A DNA stretch of 64,000 nt from Putridiphycobacter sp045107045 (GTDB lineage Bacteria; Bacteroidota; Bacteroidia; Flavobacteriales_D; Crocinitomicaceae): NCBI GenBank assembly GCA_045107045.1, contig JBGCFR010000002.1:1-64000 (forward strand), given 5' to 3'. A model generated the notes under the pieces. The model saw only the letters and a list, made by a program, of their open reading frames with translations. It had not been told where the DNA came from and did not search any database. The translations under genes and the position numbers were made by a program. Below, one piece after another: positions 44,302 to 53,341 of this stretch (its first letter is position 1; every line of letters starts with the position of its first letter).

Positions 44302-45897
44302 TCAATCAAAATCTTCTGAAACCCGTTCGCCATTTAGCTTAACTATTTTACCATAGTAATACTCTATAATTTCAACTATTTCTCCTTTCGAATTAAAATA
44401 CTTCCAAACACCATGCTGAGCTCCAGCTTTGTATTTGCCTTTTATCTGTAAAACCGTATTATCATGATAGAATCTGTGTTGGCCTTTTGGTTGGCCTTCG
44501 TCATATAATCCTTCAAAAGCCTTAACTCCATTTTGATAATATGTTACCCAAAGTCCATTTTTTAATCCTAATGTATACTGGCCTACCTCTTTCGACTTTT
44601 CTACATAATAAAACCAATCGCCTTCACGTAATCCCAAATAATAGTCTCCTTTAGTAATTTCTTCACCGGATTCATTATACTCTACAATTGTACCCTCTAG
44701 TTTACCTTTCTTATAATACTCCTTGGCTCTAAGCCCCCCACTCTCATAATACCAATACCAAGTACCACTGTAAATTCCAGCATTATATTTTCCTTTTTGT
44801 TGTATTTTTCCGTTTTTATAATAGTAAATCCATTCACCCTCCTTTTTTCCGTTTTCGTATAAGCCTTTTGTCAAAACTTCACCTGATTTATAAAAATATT
44901 TCCATTCACCATTGTAAGTACCATCATTTAGAATTAAACCTTCAGCTATTATAGTATCATTGTCATATAAAAATCCATTAATAAGGTTACCATCTTCACT
45001 ATATAAACGAAACTGACCATTTTTTTTCCCTTTAGTAATACCTCCAACTAGTTTCTCCTTTGATGTTCCTGGATAAAAATCTTTATATAAATCGATTAAA
45101 GGAATATCTCTTGAATTATTAGAAATACTATCCATAACCATATAGTCAATAGATTCTAAACTACCATATTTATTATATTGTTTATATAATCCATTTAATT
45201 TACCATCAATGTAGTTTCCTTCGCTTTTAATAACACCGTTCTTATAAAAACCTCTCCAGTATCCTGTCTTTTGACCTTCGTCATCAAATTGATTGATAAG
45301 CAGTTTTGCAGTCAATTCACCCTTTTGGAAATATAATTCTTCTGAAATATCACCATTTTCATTGTAGACTTTAGACTCCCCTTCTTTACTTCCATCAATA
45401 TAAGATTCAATGCTCTTTACTGAACCATCAGGAAAATAAGTTGTTTTATCATTTTGCAGTGTATCATTAATATAAAAAAGTTCTTCTGTAATTTGCCCTA
45501 AAGAATCATATAACGTGGTGCAACCATTTTTAAGATCCATAGAATATTCAGAACGTTGTTTTAATTTTCCATTGCTTGCATAAAAAAACCATGTACTATC
45601 ACTTAACCCATTTATTTTATATCCTAATGCTTTTAAATTACCTTTGATATCATATGTTTTCCACAAACTATCCGGCAGACCATTTTTAAAATACCCCTCA
45701 CTTGATTTTATTCCGTTGGTGTAATAAAACGCGTTATATCCATTCGGATCGATAGTTTGCCCCCAAATTGAAGAATAAAAGAAAAAGGAGAATAATATAA
45801 TATAAAAAACTTTTTTTTTAAATAAAAATCTTTTATTACTCTTATTAGTGTTGTTGATAAGTGAATAACTTATTTTATATTTTTGTTCTAAATTCAA
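44302..45897 (-). CDS. Secreted MORN-repeat (YwqK-like) protein
   Basis: The 531-residue product begins with an unusually long polar stretch (residues 1-27) before a hydrophobic signal (IILFSFFFYSSIWGQ). No internal Met allows a shorter start. The rest is some twenty MORN-type repeats of the form xYxNGxxKSEGxYKNGKxxGxWxYY, each about 22 residues. These fold as a beta-meander. Database names such as YwqK antitoxin are historical, and no toxin gene is beside it. Role unknown, probably a periplasmic or outer-membrane scaffold. Confidence 0.85.
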   Translation of the reverse strand: MNLEQKYKISYSLINNTNKSNKRFLFKKKVFYIILFSFFFYSSIWGQTIDPNGYNAFYYTNGIKSSEGYFKNGLPDSLWKTYDIKGNLKALGYKINGLSDSTWFFYASNGKLKQRSEYSMDLKNGCTTLYDSLGQITEELFYINDTLQNDKTTYFPDGSVKSIESYIDGSKEGESKVYNENGDISEELYFQKGELTAKLLINQFDDEGQKTGYWRGFYKNGVIKSEGNYIDGKLNGLYKQYNKYGSLESIDYMVMDSISNNSRDIPLIDLYKDFYPGTSKEKLVGGITKGKKNGQFRLYSEDGNLINGFLYDNDTIIAEGLILNDGTYNGEWKYFYKSGEVLTKGLYENGKKEGEWIYYYKNGKIQQKGKYNAGIYSGTWYWYYESGGLRAKEYYKKGKLEGTIVEYNESGEEITKGDYYLGLREGDWFYYVEKSKEVGQYTLGLKNGLWVTYYQNGVKAFEGLYDEGQPKGQHRFYHDNTVLQIKGKYKAGAQHGVWKYFNSKGEIVEIIEYYYGKIVKLNGERVSEDFD

Positions 45898-46319
45898 ATA
45901 CTTGTTTTTTTAACTATTTGTGAACAGTAAAATTATCGATTTTATTAGGATAGTTACTGTTATTAACAAATTTACTAAAATTTGAATTGTGAATAAGAAT
46001 AATTTTTTGTTCCATGATTTGCTGTGTATAAGTCCAACCTAAAAACTGTGTTTATAAACACCATTTATCCAAAATTTATTCCAAACCAAATAGTAAATTG
46101 AAAAACCTAATATTTTTTGTCATTTTTACCACATAGTGTAAAGAAGTAACTAACATGTTATAAAAAAAAAAAAATTCACTAAAATTTTGTAAGACAGGAT
46201 TTTAATTGATTTGGTGAATAGTAATACAAATTTATTAACATTTATACTTAAGCTTTAATTTCTCTTAGTTAAGTTTTGGATTAAAAAATAATTATCTTTG
46301 ATGAAAACCCTGAAATCCC
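45898..46319. other. 422-nt AT-rich gap with a cluster of DnaA-box-like sites (candidate origin)
   Basis: No ORF fits here. There are two exact TTATNCACA sites on the minus strand, TGTGAATAA (45988-45996) and TGTGTATAA (46023-46031), 35 bp apart, plus one-mismatch sites at 45860-45868 and 46065-46073, and a perfect palindrome GTGTTTATAAACAC (46048-46061). The following 200 bp are extremely AT-rich, with a 13-A run. This pattern resembles a replication origin, but no dnaA gene, GC-skew test or unwinding-element test is available here. It ends at the rpiB promoter. Confidence 0.35.
46293..46300 (+). promoter_or_regulatory. -7 promoter element (TATCTTTG) of rpiB
   Basis: TATCTTTG matches TAnnTTTG, 19 nt before the rpiB ATG. 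An ATG follows it directly at 46301, but opens only a 15-codon out-of-frame ORF. Confidence 0.55.
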
Positions 46320-46754
46320 ATGACAAATATAATTCCAATTGGAAATGATCACGCAGGATATGAGCTAAAGCTATTTTTGCAAAATTATTTAACAGGAAAA
46401 GGTTATTCAATAAGAAACTTTGGTTGTGACTCAAGTGATAGTATAGACTATCCTGATTATGGACACAAGGTAGCCGAGCATGTTAAGTCATACAAGGACA
46501 TGAAAGGGATTGTTATTTGTGGTAGCGGAAATGGAATTAATATGACTGTTAATAAGCATAAAGAAATTAGATCTGCTTTATGCTGGACAGAGGAAATTTC
46601 AAAATTAGCAAGACAACATAATGATGCAAATGTTCTAGCTTTACCAGCAAGGTTTATTTCAAATGAATTAGCCATAAAAATTGTTGATGCTTTTTTTGAA
46701 ACGGAATTTGAAGGAGGAAGACATCAAAAAAGAGTTGACAAGATTCCTTGTTAA
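46320..46754 (+). CDS. rpiB: Ribose-5-phosphate isomerase B
   Basis: RpiB interconverts ribose-5-phosphate and ribulose-5-phosphate in the pentose phosphate pathway. The 144-residue product has the RpiB signatures IGNDHAGYELK, DYPDYGHKVAEHV, the catalytic CGSGNG (Cys in GIVICGSGNGI), and DANVLALPARFI. Single gene, convergent with the TlpA-like gene 10 nt away. Confidence 0.95.
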   Translation: MTNIIPIGNDHAGYELKLFLQNYLTGKGYSIRNFGCDSSDSIDYPDYGHKVAEHVKSYKDMKGIVICGSGNGINMTVNKHKEIRSALCWTEEISKLARQHNDANVLALPARFISNELAIKIVDAFFETEFEGGRHQKRVDKIPC

Positions 46755-46763
46755 AAAAAGGTT

Positions 46764-47945
46764 TTATTGAACAAGCTCGTTCAACAAGCCAACTAAATCA
46801 GTTTTAAACTTAGTATAATGTTCTCCAGTAGCTGGGCCATTAAAGCCAGTGTGCACCTTTACTGTTTCTCCTTTTCGATTAATAACTATTAATGTTGGAA
46901 AAGACATGATATGGTTTAGCATAGGAAATAGTTTAGCTGCCTCCTTTTTTTGAGCCGGTCCACCCAATAAGATCGGATAGTTAATACCCAACTGTTTTTG
47001 GTATTTAATGAGATGGGCCATTCGTTCCTTATCTGTTTTACCCATTTCAAAACCTACACCAAGAATATTAACTTTATTGTGATATGTATTGTTTAACTCT
47101 TTTAGAAATTCGGTTTCATCAGTACAATTTGGACACCAACTTCCAAAGATTTGAATTATTGTAGGCTTATTGCTGCTAAGAGATGAAAAGTGATATTCTT
47201 TTTGATTAGTGCTTGGAAGCGTAAAAACTATTGCGGAATCATTTGTTAGGAAAGTTAAACTATCAGGGTCGTGTAATGTGGCAGATGGGTTTTTAAATGC
47301 AGTCCATGTGGTTTGGTAGTGGTTACCAGAGTAAAACCTACCAACTAAAGAATCGTTTGAATTCAATTTTGCTGTAAATAGATAACAATGAGTACCATCA
47401 AAACAAGACAAATACATATTGTCATCAACCACATTACCCGAAAGAAATCTGTAATCTCCTGTTTCAGATCGAAAAGTTCCTGTTAATGATCCCTTGCTGT
47501 ATTTAAAATCTCCAATTAACCTTGTTGGTTTACTATATTGAATGGTTGTTTCCCATTTGCCCACAAAGGCGCTGGGGTTTGTACTTTTTGTCTTTTTATG
47601 TTTTCTTGTGGCCACAAAAGGAATTCTATAATTTCCTTTCTTAAAATAATTTTTCCAGTAACCCCTGCATTCGTTTTTTGAAATAAAAGTAATAAAGAGA
47701 CTCGAATGATATAGTGGAAAGTCTGCCACTAGTGTATCATTTTGATGGGTAAAAGGGTTTAATTTAATCCTCTCTTCGCCATTCATAAGTACCAAGTTTT
47801 CATTGGAAACGAGTGCATTAACGGTAATTTTGTGTGTGGAAGTTATACTTAAATGAAACTGCCATTTGCCATTTTTTATTGAATTCGCTTTAGCTTGAAT
47901 TGCGAAACTTAAAACGCAAACTAGGGTTATTAGGGTTAATTTCAT
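46764..47945 (-). CDS. TlpA/ResA-like thioredoxin-fold protein
   Basis: The 393-residue product has a signal peptide (to about residue 20, AKANS), an N-terminal beta-rich domain of about 230 residues common to Bacteroidota TlpA-like proteins, and a thioredoxin fold with the active site FGSWCPNCTDE (CPNC instead of CPPC) and FPTLIVINRKGE. It is probably a periplasmic disulfide reductase, perhaps for cytochrome c maturation, and could serve the two heme peroxidases in the window, but there is no linkage. Stand-alone gene. Confidence 0.85.
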   Translation of the reverse strand: MKLTLITLVCVLSFAIQAKANSIKNGKWQFHLSITSTHKITVNALVSNENLVLMNGEERIKLNPFTHQNDTLVADFPLYHSSLFITFISKNECRGYWKNYFKKGNYRIPFVATRKHKKTKSTNPSAFVGKWETTIQYSKPTRLIGDFKYSKGSLTGTFRSETGDYRFLSGNVVDDNMYLSCFDGTHCYLFTAKLNSNDSLVGRFYSGNHYQTTWTAFKNPSATLHDPDSLTFLTNDSAIVFTLPSTNQKEYHFSSLSSNKPTIIQIFGSWCPNCTDETEFLKELNNTYHNKVNILGVGFEMGKTDKERMAHLIKYQKQLGINYPILLGGPAQKKEAAKLFPMLNHIMSFPTLIVINRKGETVKVHTGFNGPATGEHYTKFKTDLVGLLNELVQ

Positions 47946-48044
47946 TTAGTATTAATCAGTAACTACAATCGACTAAAATATTATTTTTACTGGAGTAATG
48001 CAACTTTTAATATTACATTTAAGTCTTACTATTGAAAAGGTAAA

Positions 48045-48593
48045 ATGACAGACGAAGAACTTATAAAAAAGTGTACGTGCGGAGATTTACTGGCTCAGAA
48101 AACGTTCTATGAAAAATTTGCTGGCAAAATGTTAGGTGTTTGTTTAAGATATATGAATGGCAGTGATGAAGCGCATGATGTCTTGCAAGATGGATTTGTG
48201 AAGGTTTTTGATAATTTAACGAAATACCAAAAGAAAGGATCCTTAGAAGGTTGGGTAAGAAGAATAATAGTGAACACAGCGCTTGATCAAATAAGAAAAA
48301 ACAAAAAGTTTATCGATAATGTTGAAGTGAACTCGGTGAGTTACTTGCTAAACGATACAAGCTTTATTGTTGAAGAACTTGAGGCAGAAGATCTGTTGAA
48401 AGTCATTAATGATTTGCCAGTAGGATATAAGATAGTTTTTAATTTATTTGCAATTGAAGGCTATTCACATAAGGAAATTGCGAATCAACTTGGAATTACT
48501 GAAAGTACATCTAAGTCGCAATATTCAAGGGCGAGAAAAATTTTGAGAGCGGTGTTATTGAAAAACGAATACGTAGAAGAAGGTGAAAGATAA
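48045..48593 (+). CDS. ECF-type RNA polymerase sigma factor
   Basis: The 182-residue product has region 2 (FYEKFAGKMLGVCLRYMNG, DEAHDVLQDGFVKVFDNL) and region 4 (DLPVGYKIVFNLFAIEGYSHKEIANQLGITESTSKSQYSRAR), an extracytoplasmic-function sigma. It overlaps the next gene by 11 nt, which starts with GTG in the sigma frame's last codons, so the two are translationally coupled, as usual for sigma/anti-sigma pairs. It resembles the Bacteroidota SigP-like group linked to T9SS control; that link is inference. Confidence 0.93.
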   Translation: MTDEELIKKCTCGDLLAQKTFYEKFAGKMLGVCLRYMNGSDEAHDVLQDGFVKVFDNLTKYQKKGSLEGWVRRIIVNTALDQIRKNKKFIDNVEVNSVSYLLNDTSFIVEELEAEDLLKVINDLPVGYKIVFNLFAIEGYSHKEIANQLGITESTSKSQYSRARKILRAVLLKNEYVEEGER

Positions 48594-49545
48594 TTTAGAT
48601 ATTGATAAACTATTCAAAGACAAGTTTGAGAGTTTTGAACCAGCGGTTAACTCACAGGTATGGCAAAATGTTGCCAGTTCAGTTACTGCTAGTAATGCAG
48701 CAAGCGCAGCTGGAGGAATGGCTTTGTGGTTAAAGGGGATAATGTTTGGTGCAGCAGCCACTTTAGTTGGTGGAGCAGCATGGTTTTATTTTGACGGAGA
48801 CGTTGAAAATAATGACATTTCTTTGCAAAAGAACATAGCGTTAATGCCTGAAAATGAATTTCAAAATAAAGGTGTGGAAGAAAAAACTATCTCGGTTTCG
48901 TACAAAGACACAAAGGAAATGGAGCTAGTTGAATCTAAAGCTACTGAAATATCGACTACTGAAGAAATAAAAGACTCAGACTCAGAAGAGTCTGTTGACA
49001 AACATATTGTAGATGGTTTAAAGGCAGATAAAACTGTGATTAATGAAGGTATAAGTTCACCTAACACAATTCCAAATAATGATTCTGATTCCAAAGTGGG
49101 TGAGTTGATCACAAGCAATAACACCAAACAAAGTGATGTTTTAAATGATGGCTCTAATCACGACGAGAGCGAGGTAGAAGTGAAGCAGGAACTTGAGCAT
49201 GTTTCGGCCGAGAAAGTAGCCATTGTTGAAGAACCAAAAATTGAAGATAAACCGGTTAATCTAAGCCCGTCTTTCATAGACTTGGTTCCAAATGTGATTA
49301 CTCCCAATGGTGATCAAATTAATGATAAATTCTTTATAAACACCAAAGAATTAGCATCTTTTTACATTATGATATATACTCAGGGAAATGTTAAAGTTTT
49401 TGAGTCATATGAGTCAGACTTTAATTGGATTGGAGATGATTTGGGAGGCAATATGGTTGATAAAGGAAAGTACTATTATTTGATTAAGGCTGTTGGAAAA
49501 GATGGTGAAAATTATAGTATTCCAGGACAAATTTATGTTAAATAA
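48583..49545 (+). CDS. Membrane anti-sigma-like protein with gliding/T9SS-type C-terminal domain
   Basis: The GTG start at 48583 overlaps the sigma gene by 11 nt. The product has a cytoplasmic N-terminal part (DNLDIDKLFKDKFESFEPAV, VWQNVASSV), one transmembrane helix (LKGIMFGAAATLVGGAAWFYF at about 50-70), a 160-residue acidic, Ser/Thr/Glu-rich linker and a C-terminal domain, VPNVITPNGDQINDKFFI to GDDLGGNMVDKGKYYYLIKA, of the gliding motility-associated (CHU_C, T9SS type B) family. A cytoplasmic anti-sigma region tethered to a periplasmic secretion-type domain suggests a sensor of export or envelope state. The anti-sigma role is inferred from position and topology. Confidence 0.75.
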   Translation: MKDNLDIDKLFKDKFESFEPAVNSQVWQNVASSVTASNAASAAGGMALWLKGIMFGAAATLVGGAAWFYFDGDVENNDISLQKNIALMPENEFQNKGVEEKTISVSYKDTKEMELVESKATEISTTEEIKDSDSEESVDKHIVDGLKADKTVINEGISSPNTIPNNDSDSKVGELITSNNTKQSDVLNDGSNHDESEVEVKQELEHVSAEKVAIVEEPKIEDKPVNLSPSFIDLVPNVITPNGDQINDKFFINTKELASFYIMIYTQGNVKVFESYESDFNWIGDDLGGNMVDKGKYYYLIKAVGKDGENYSIPGQIYVK

Positions 49546-49548
49546 CCA

Positions 49549-51975
49549 CTATAATTTGATCTGCAGAGTGGCATAAATACTCCGAGGAGCAGAAGCAATT
49601 ATACCTGGACCGGGATAGGCACTTGCTCGTCGAGTAAAATAACTTGAATTAATGAGGTTATTTATACCAGATTCAATTTGAAATTGTTTGTAGGCATATT
49701 TAATTGACAGATCCATGACCTGATAACTTGGTATGATACCATTAACTGCATTAGCTTGATTTTTAGAATTAGTAGCATCACTAAAATGGCTGGCTGTATA
49801 GGTGTATTGATAGGATGCAGAAAAGCGTTTATATTTATATCCCAGGCCGGTTTTTAATGTAAAAGGTGGCACTAACTCAACCTTTTTGTTCTCGAATGCC
49901 GTTTCTTCCGATTGAAAATATTTTGCATCAACATATGCTACATTAAAAAATAACGATAAATCTATTTCTTCGTTTTCTTGAATGAAAATATCAAGAAGTT
50001 CAAATTCTATAACCGCTTCAATACCTTTGGTAATTGACTTAGAAATATTGGTTCTATACTGATAGGTACTAAAAAGTAATGAGTCTTCTTGAATAGTAGT
50101 GCCGATTCTGTTATTATATAATAATGCAAATGCAGAGATGTCAAATACTAGTTTGTTTTTTATTCCTCCTTTCAACCCAACATCAAAATTAAACCCTGTT
50201 TCGTCTTCTAAACTTGGGTCAATTCTAAAATTTGGGTTGACAATTTGCATATCTGTGAAGTTAATGCTTCTATAGTTTTGAGAAAAATTACTGTACAATT
50301 CAATTGTGTCATTTATTTTATAGTTTAGCCCAATTCCGCCAATTATAAAAGCACGGTTGTTAGATCTATTTTCAGTTATCAGCGTGTCAAAAATTGAGTT
50401 TCCAGCAAGGTCAAATATGGTATTTCTGAATTGGCCATTTGCTAGAGTTGAAATTTGCTCAAAACGCAAGCCAGGTGTAATACTAAATTTGGAATTGATA
50501 TTAAAAATATGTTCAAAGAATATTGAAAAATTTTGACTTGGAAACTCGTAAAGAGATCCATCAATAAAGTTAGTATTTGCAAAGTTGAAATCTGCTGAGC
50601 TGCCATCACTAGTCATTCCCTGTTGACTTTTATTATATCCCTTATAATATCGAAAGCCTACTAAATATGCCCATGACATTTCTTTGAAATCATAAATTTT
50701 TAAAAAGCGAGTTTCATTGCCGAAATTTTTAAATAAGCCTGAGATTAGATTGCGTTCTTCTAAAGGGTCGATTCTGTTTATTTGGCCCAAAAACCCTGTT
50801 GCTTTTCGTGATGCTAATAATCCAAAAAAGCGTGTGTTAAACCTAGTTCTACTATTAAATTCGTAATCATAGCTCAGGGCTGCTAAATTCCAGTCAACTT
50901 CAAACCAATTTCGTTCTCGGTTAACAATACTAGGGTTGACTTGAAACTGCTGATCAGTCACACCACCTGGTTGTTGTGTTAAATAGTACATTTTGGTTAA
51001 GTCTAATGTTAACTTCGATTTATCGGTCAAGTATTTTTCTATTTGTAGTCCTGCACTATGTAATTTAAATTTTGAATGTGGCTTCCAATCATTACCAAAT
51101 TTATATTGATAATAACCATAGTAGTTCCATGTTTTTTTGGTGCCACCGACACTAATAAATGAGCTATTTAGCCCAAATGAACCAAATGTATGTCTTGCAA
51201 CTAACTCTAAAGCTTTATTTTGACTTCCTTTTTTAAGCACAAAGTTTAATAATCCACCAAACTGTGTCCCAAATTGTAATGATGCCGCACCACGAATCAA
51301 TTGAATCTCTTTTATTGCTTCCGTAGGAGGTGTATAATAACTTTCTGGATATCCTAAAGCGTCTGCGCTAATGTCATATCCATTTTGTCGTGTGTTAAAA
51401 TTTGAAGTTCTTGTTGGGCTTAACCCTCTGCCACCTATGCCAAGTTGAATACCTGCACCATCACTTTCCCAAATATTTAGTCCTGGAATTCTTGAATAAA
51501 TTTGTCGTCCAATATTTACAGATTTATTTAAGTTCATTTGTTCTAAGGAAATGACTTCTGTTTTTTTTCCCTTACTAATTAGGACACCTTCAATAGGACG
51601 CATTTTTCGAGTGGAACTGAAGGTAGATTGATTGTTGTCGTTTACAGTTACAATGTTTAGTAAAGTTTGATTACTGTTTAATTTTAAAACTACATTTAAA
51701 CTGTCTCTATCTAGAATTAGAGCACTAGTAATAGTGTCATAACCAACTATATCAATTAATATAGTGTACTCATTAAAGGGAATATTTTTAAAAGAGAACT
51801 CACCGTTTAAGTCTGATGCAGTATTCAGGTTAAGAAGTTGGATTAAAATTTTCGCAAATGGTATTTTCTCTTTGGTACTGCTATTAATTATCTGACCATA
51901 TATATCTCCTCGACCTTGAGCATTAACAGCAAAGCTTTGTACAATAAAAAGGAAGATAAATATTAACCTATTCAT
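49549..51975 (-). CDS. TonB-dependent receptor of the imelysin iron locus
   Basis: The 808-residue product has a signal peptide (SFAVNAQ), a CarboxypepD_reg domain (IYGQIINSSTKEKIPFAKI), a plug (SRIPGLNIWESDGAGIQLGI, IQLIRGAASLQFGTQFGG) and a barrel, resembling FecA-type siderophore/citrate receptors. It starts within the last 8 nt of the HTTM gene (ATGAATAG). Being last in an imelysin operon strongly suggests iron transport. Ligand unknown. Confidence 0.9.
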   Translation of the reverse strand: MNRLIFIFLFIVQSFAVNAQGRGDIYGQIINSSTKEKIPFAKILIQLLNLNTASDLNGEFSFKNIPFNEYTILIDIVGYDTITSALILDRDSLNVVLKLNSNQTLLNIVTVNDNNQSTFSSTRKMRPIEGVLISKGKKTEVISLEQMNLNKSVNIGRQIYSRIPGLNIWESDGAGIQLGIGGRGLSPTRTSNFNTRQNGYDISADALGYPESYYTPPTEAIKEIQLIRGAASLQFGTQFGGLLNFVLKKGSQNKALELVARHTFGSFGLNSSFISVGGTKKTWNYYGYYQYKFGNDWKPHSKFKLHSAGLQIEKYLTDKSKLTLDLTKMYYLTQQPGGVTDQQFQVNPSIVNRERNWFEVDWNLAALSYDYEFNSRTRFNTRFFGLLASRKATGFLGQINRIDPLEERNLISGLFKNFGNETRFLKIYDFKEMSWAYLVGFRYYKGYNKSQQGMTSDGSSADFNFANTNFIDGSLYEFPSQNFSIFFEHIFNINSKFSITPGLRFEQISTLANGQFRNTIFDLAGNSIFDTLITENRSNNRAFIIGGIGLNYKINDTIELYSNFSQNYRSINFTDMQIVNPNFRIDPSLEDETGFNFDVGLKGGIKNKLVFDISAFALLYNNRIGTTIQEDSLLFSTYQYRTNISKSITKGIEAVIEFELLDIFIQENEEIDLSLFFNVAYVDAKYFQSEETAFENKKVELVPPFTLKTGLGYKYKRFSASYQYTYTASHFSDATNSKNQANAVNGIIPSYQVMDLSIKYAYKQFQIESGINNLINSSYFTRRASAYPGPGIIASAPRSIYATLQIKL

Positions 51976-53332
51976 ATGGTAAAATCCAATTTTTATGTTG
52001 CCATCCTCTTTTTTGTGCTGCCAAGTTTATGTTTGGGTCAATAAATGGTCTACTTCCTTGATTAAATAATGCTACTCTTGAATTTACTGTGACAATTGGA
52101 TCTAGAATTTGAATGGTTTGATCATTCTCCTGCCAAATACTATCCTTAAAAATATGTTTTAAATAAATGGCAAACTGTAAAATCATATCTGGCTGGGTAG
52201 ACATCATTTTTTCCTGTTGAGGTGTTAAATACAATGAATTGTCAATAATTAACTGCCCCCCAATGTTTTTGTCTTTTATGATGAATTCTGCATAACCAGC
52301 CTTTTCAATTAGCATCACTCGCCAGCTAAAACGAAAGCCCTGTTCAGTCCAAAATAAATCGTTTTTGTATAAGGTGTACCTAAAAGGGATAAGTAATTGT
52401 AAAGAGATATATAGTATTAAAAAGCTTTTAACTATATGGTTTGTGCTTTGCACTGGCTGTTTTTTGTGCTTAGGCATTAGTTTGTATTTTATAAGTTTAG
52501 CAAAAATGCTGAGACAGTTTTCATGAAATTTAGGTGAAAAAAAGATCAGTGTACTAGCAATCATAACGAAAGGAAAAACACCAATCGGGAACATGATGGC
52601 AGTTAATACATGAAATATGATAACCAGTATATAGCCTAGAACTCTCCATTTTTTTGTAAGTAGAATAAACGGGATGGTTAGGTCGTAAATTGCACCCGAC
52701 CAAGCAAATACATAAGCGGTTAGCTTATGTTTCATCAAACCGCCAATGATTGGTAAGTCAGTTTGATGTTTAAGCCAATTCGATAGTGGCTCTGCCTCTA
52801 TTAACCAGTGGTAGTTTAATTTGGCTATTCCTGCAAAAAAGTAAACAATACCTAATTGAAATTTAAAAATGTCTATAGTCCATTTTGGGGTAAATGAAAG
52901 TGCTTTAACTCGATTATGTTTAACATCTAAGGAAAAATAGTTTCCTGCGGGTACTAAAACTAATAAGAGAGAGACTAGACTAACAAAATAATAGTGGTTT
53001 AAATAGTTGGTTTTATCTATAAGTTCAACATAGGTGAATAACAAGAAAAAAAGCAATGCACTTAGTTTGTACCTATAACCTAATATAATACCTACAGCAC
53101 AAATTACCATAACAAAAAATATGGTATACATGCCTGTTTCATTGAGTGGTTTTATCCAATCGAATCCGTAATATGTAAAGAAGTATTTTGGTTTAATATA
53201 TAAATCATGTACCCATCCTTTTAGGATGAAACGGAGCGTACTGAAAAGCACCATAATTCCAAAAATAACTCGAAACATTGCTAAAGGTGCAATGCTGACT
53301 GGTTTTTGAAATCTGTTAAAAATGGCAGTCAT
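51968..53332 (-). CDS. HTTM / vitamin K-dependent gamma-carboxylase-like membrane protein
   Basis: The 454-residue product has about eight transmembrane helices with the HTTM signatures PLAMFRVIFGIMVLFSTLRF, FFLLFTYVELIDKTNYLNHYYF and FQLGIVYFFAGIAKLNYHW, then a 150-residue soluble C-terminal domain with EQGFRFSWRVMLIEKAG, as in bacterial homologues of vitamin K-dependent gamma-carboxylase. It lies 9 nt after the imelysin gene and overlaps the TonB receptor. Bacterial members are of unsure function; the iron operon suggests a role tied to metal acquisition. Confidence 0.85.
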   Translation of the reverse strand: MTAIFNRFQKPVSIAPLAMFRVIFGIMVLFSTLRFILKGWVHDLYIKPKYFFTYYGFDWIKPLNETGMYTIFFVMVICAVGIILGYRYKLSALLFFLLFTYVELIDKTNYLNHYYFVSLVSLLLVLVPAGNYFSLDVKHNRVKALSFTPKWTIDIFKFQLGIVYFFAGIAKLNYHWLIEAEPLSNWLKHQTDLPIIGGLMKHKLTAYVFAWSGAIYDLTIPFILLTKKWRVLGYILVIIFHVLTAIMFPIGVFPFVMIASTLIFFSPKFHENCLSIFAKLIKYKLMPKHKKQPVQSTNHIVKSFLILYISLQLLIPFRYTLYKNDLFWTEQGFRFSWRVMLIEKAGYAEFIIKDKNIGGQLIIDNSLYLTPQQEKMMSTQPDMILQFAIYLKHIFKDSIWQENDQTIQILDPIVTVNSRVALFNQGSRPFIDPNINLAAQKRGWQHKNWILPYE

Positions 53333-53341
53333 TATTTAGTG

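Noticed and set aside
44302..45897. YwqK-type antitoxin of a toxin-antitoxin system
   Set aside because: No toxin-like gene is adjacent, and the protein is a long secreted MORN-repeat protein; the name is inherited from one family member.
46160..46176. Homopolymer A-run as a mobile-element or assembly scar
   Set aside because: No terminal repeats or target duplication surround it; it fits the overall AT-richness of the gap.
46301..46348. 15-codon ORF MKTLKSHDKYNSNWK directly after the rpiB -7 box
   Set aside because: The ATG touches the -7 box, so transcription would start inside it; it overlaps rpiB out of frame and has no attenuator structure.
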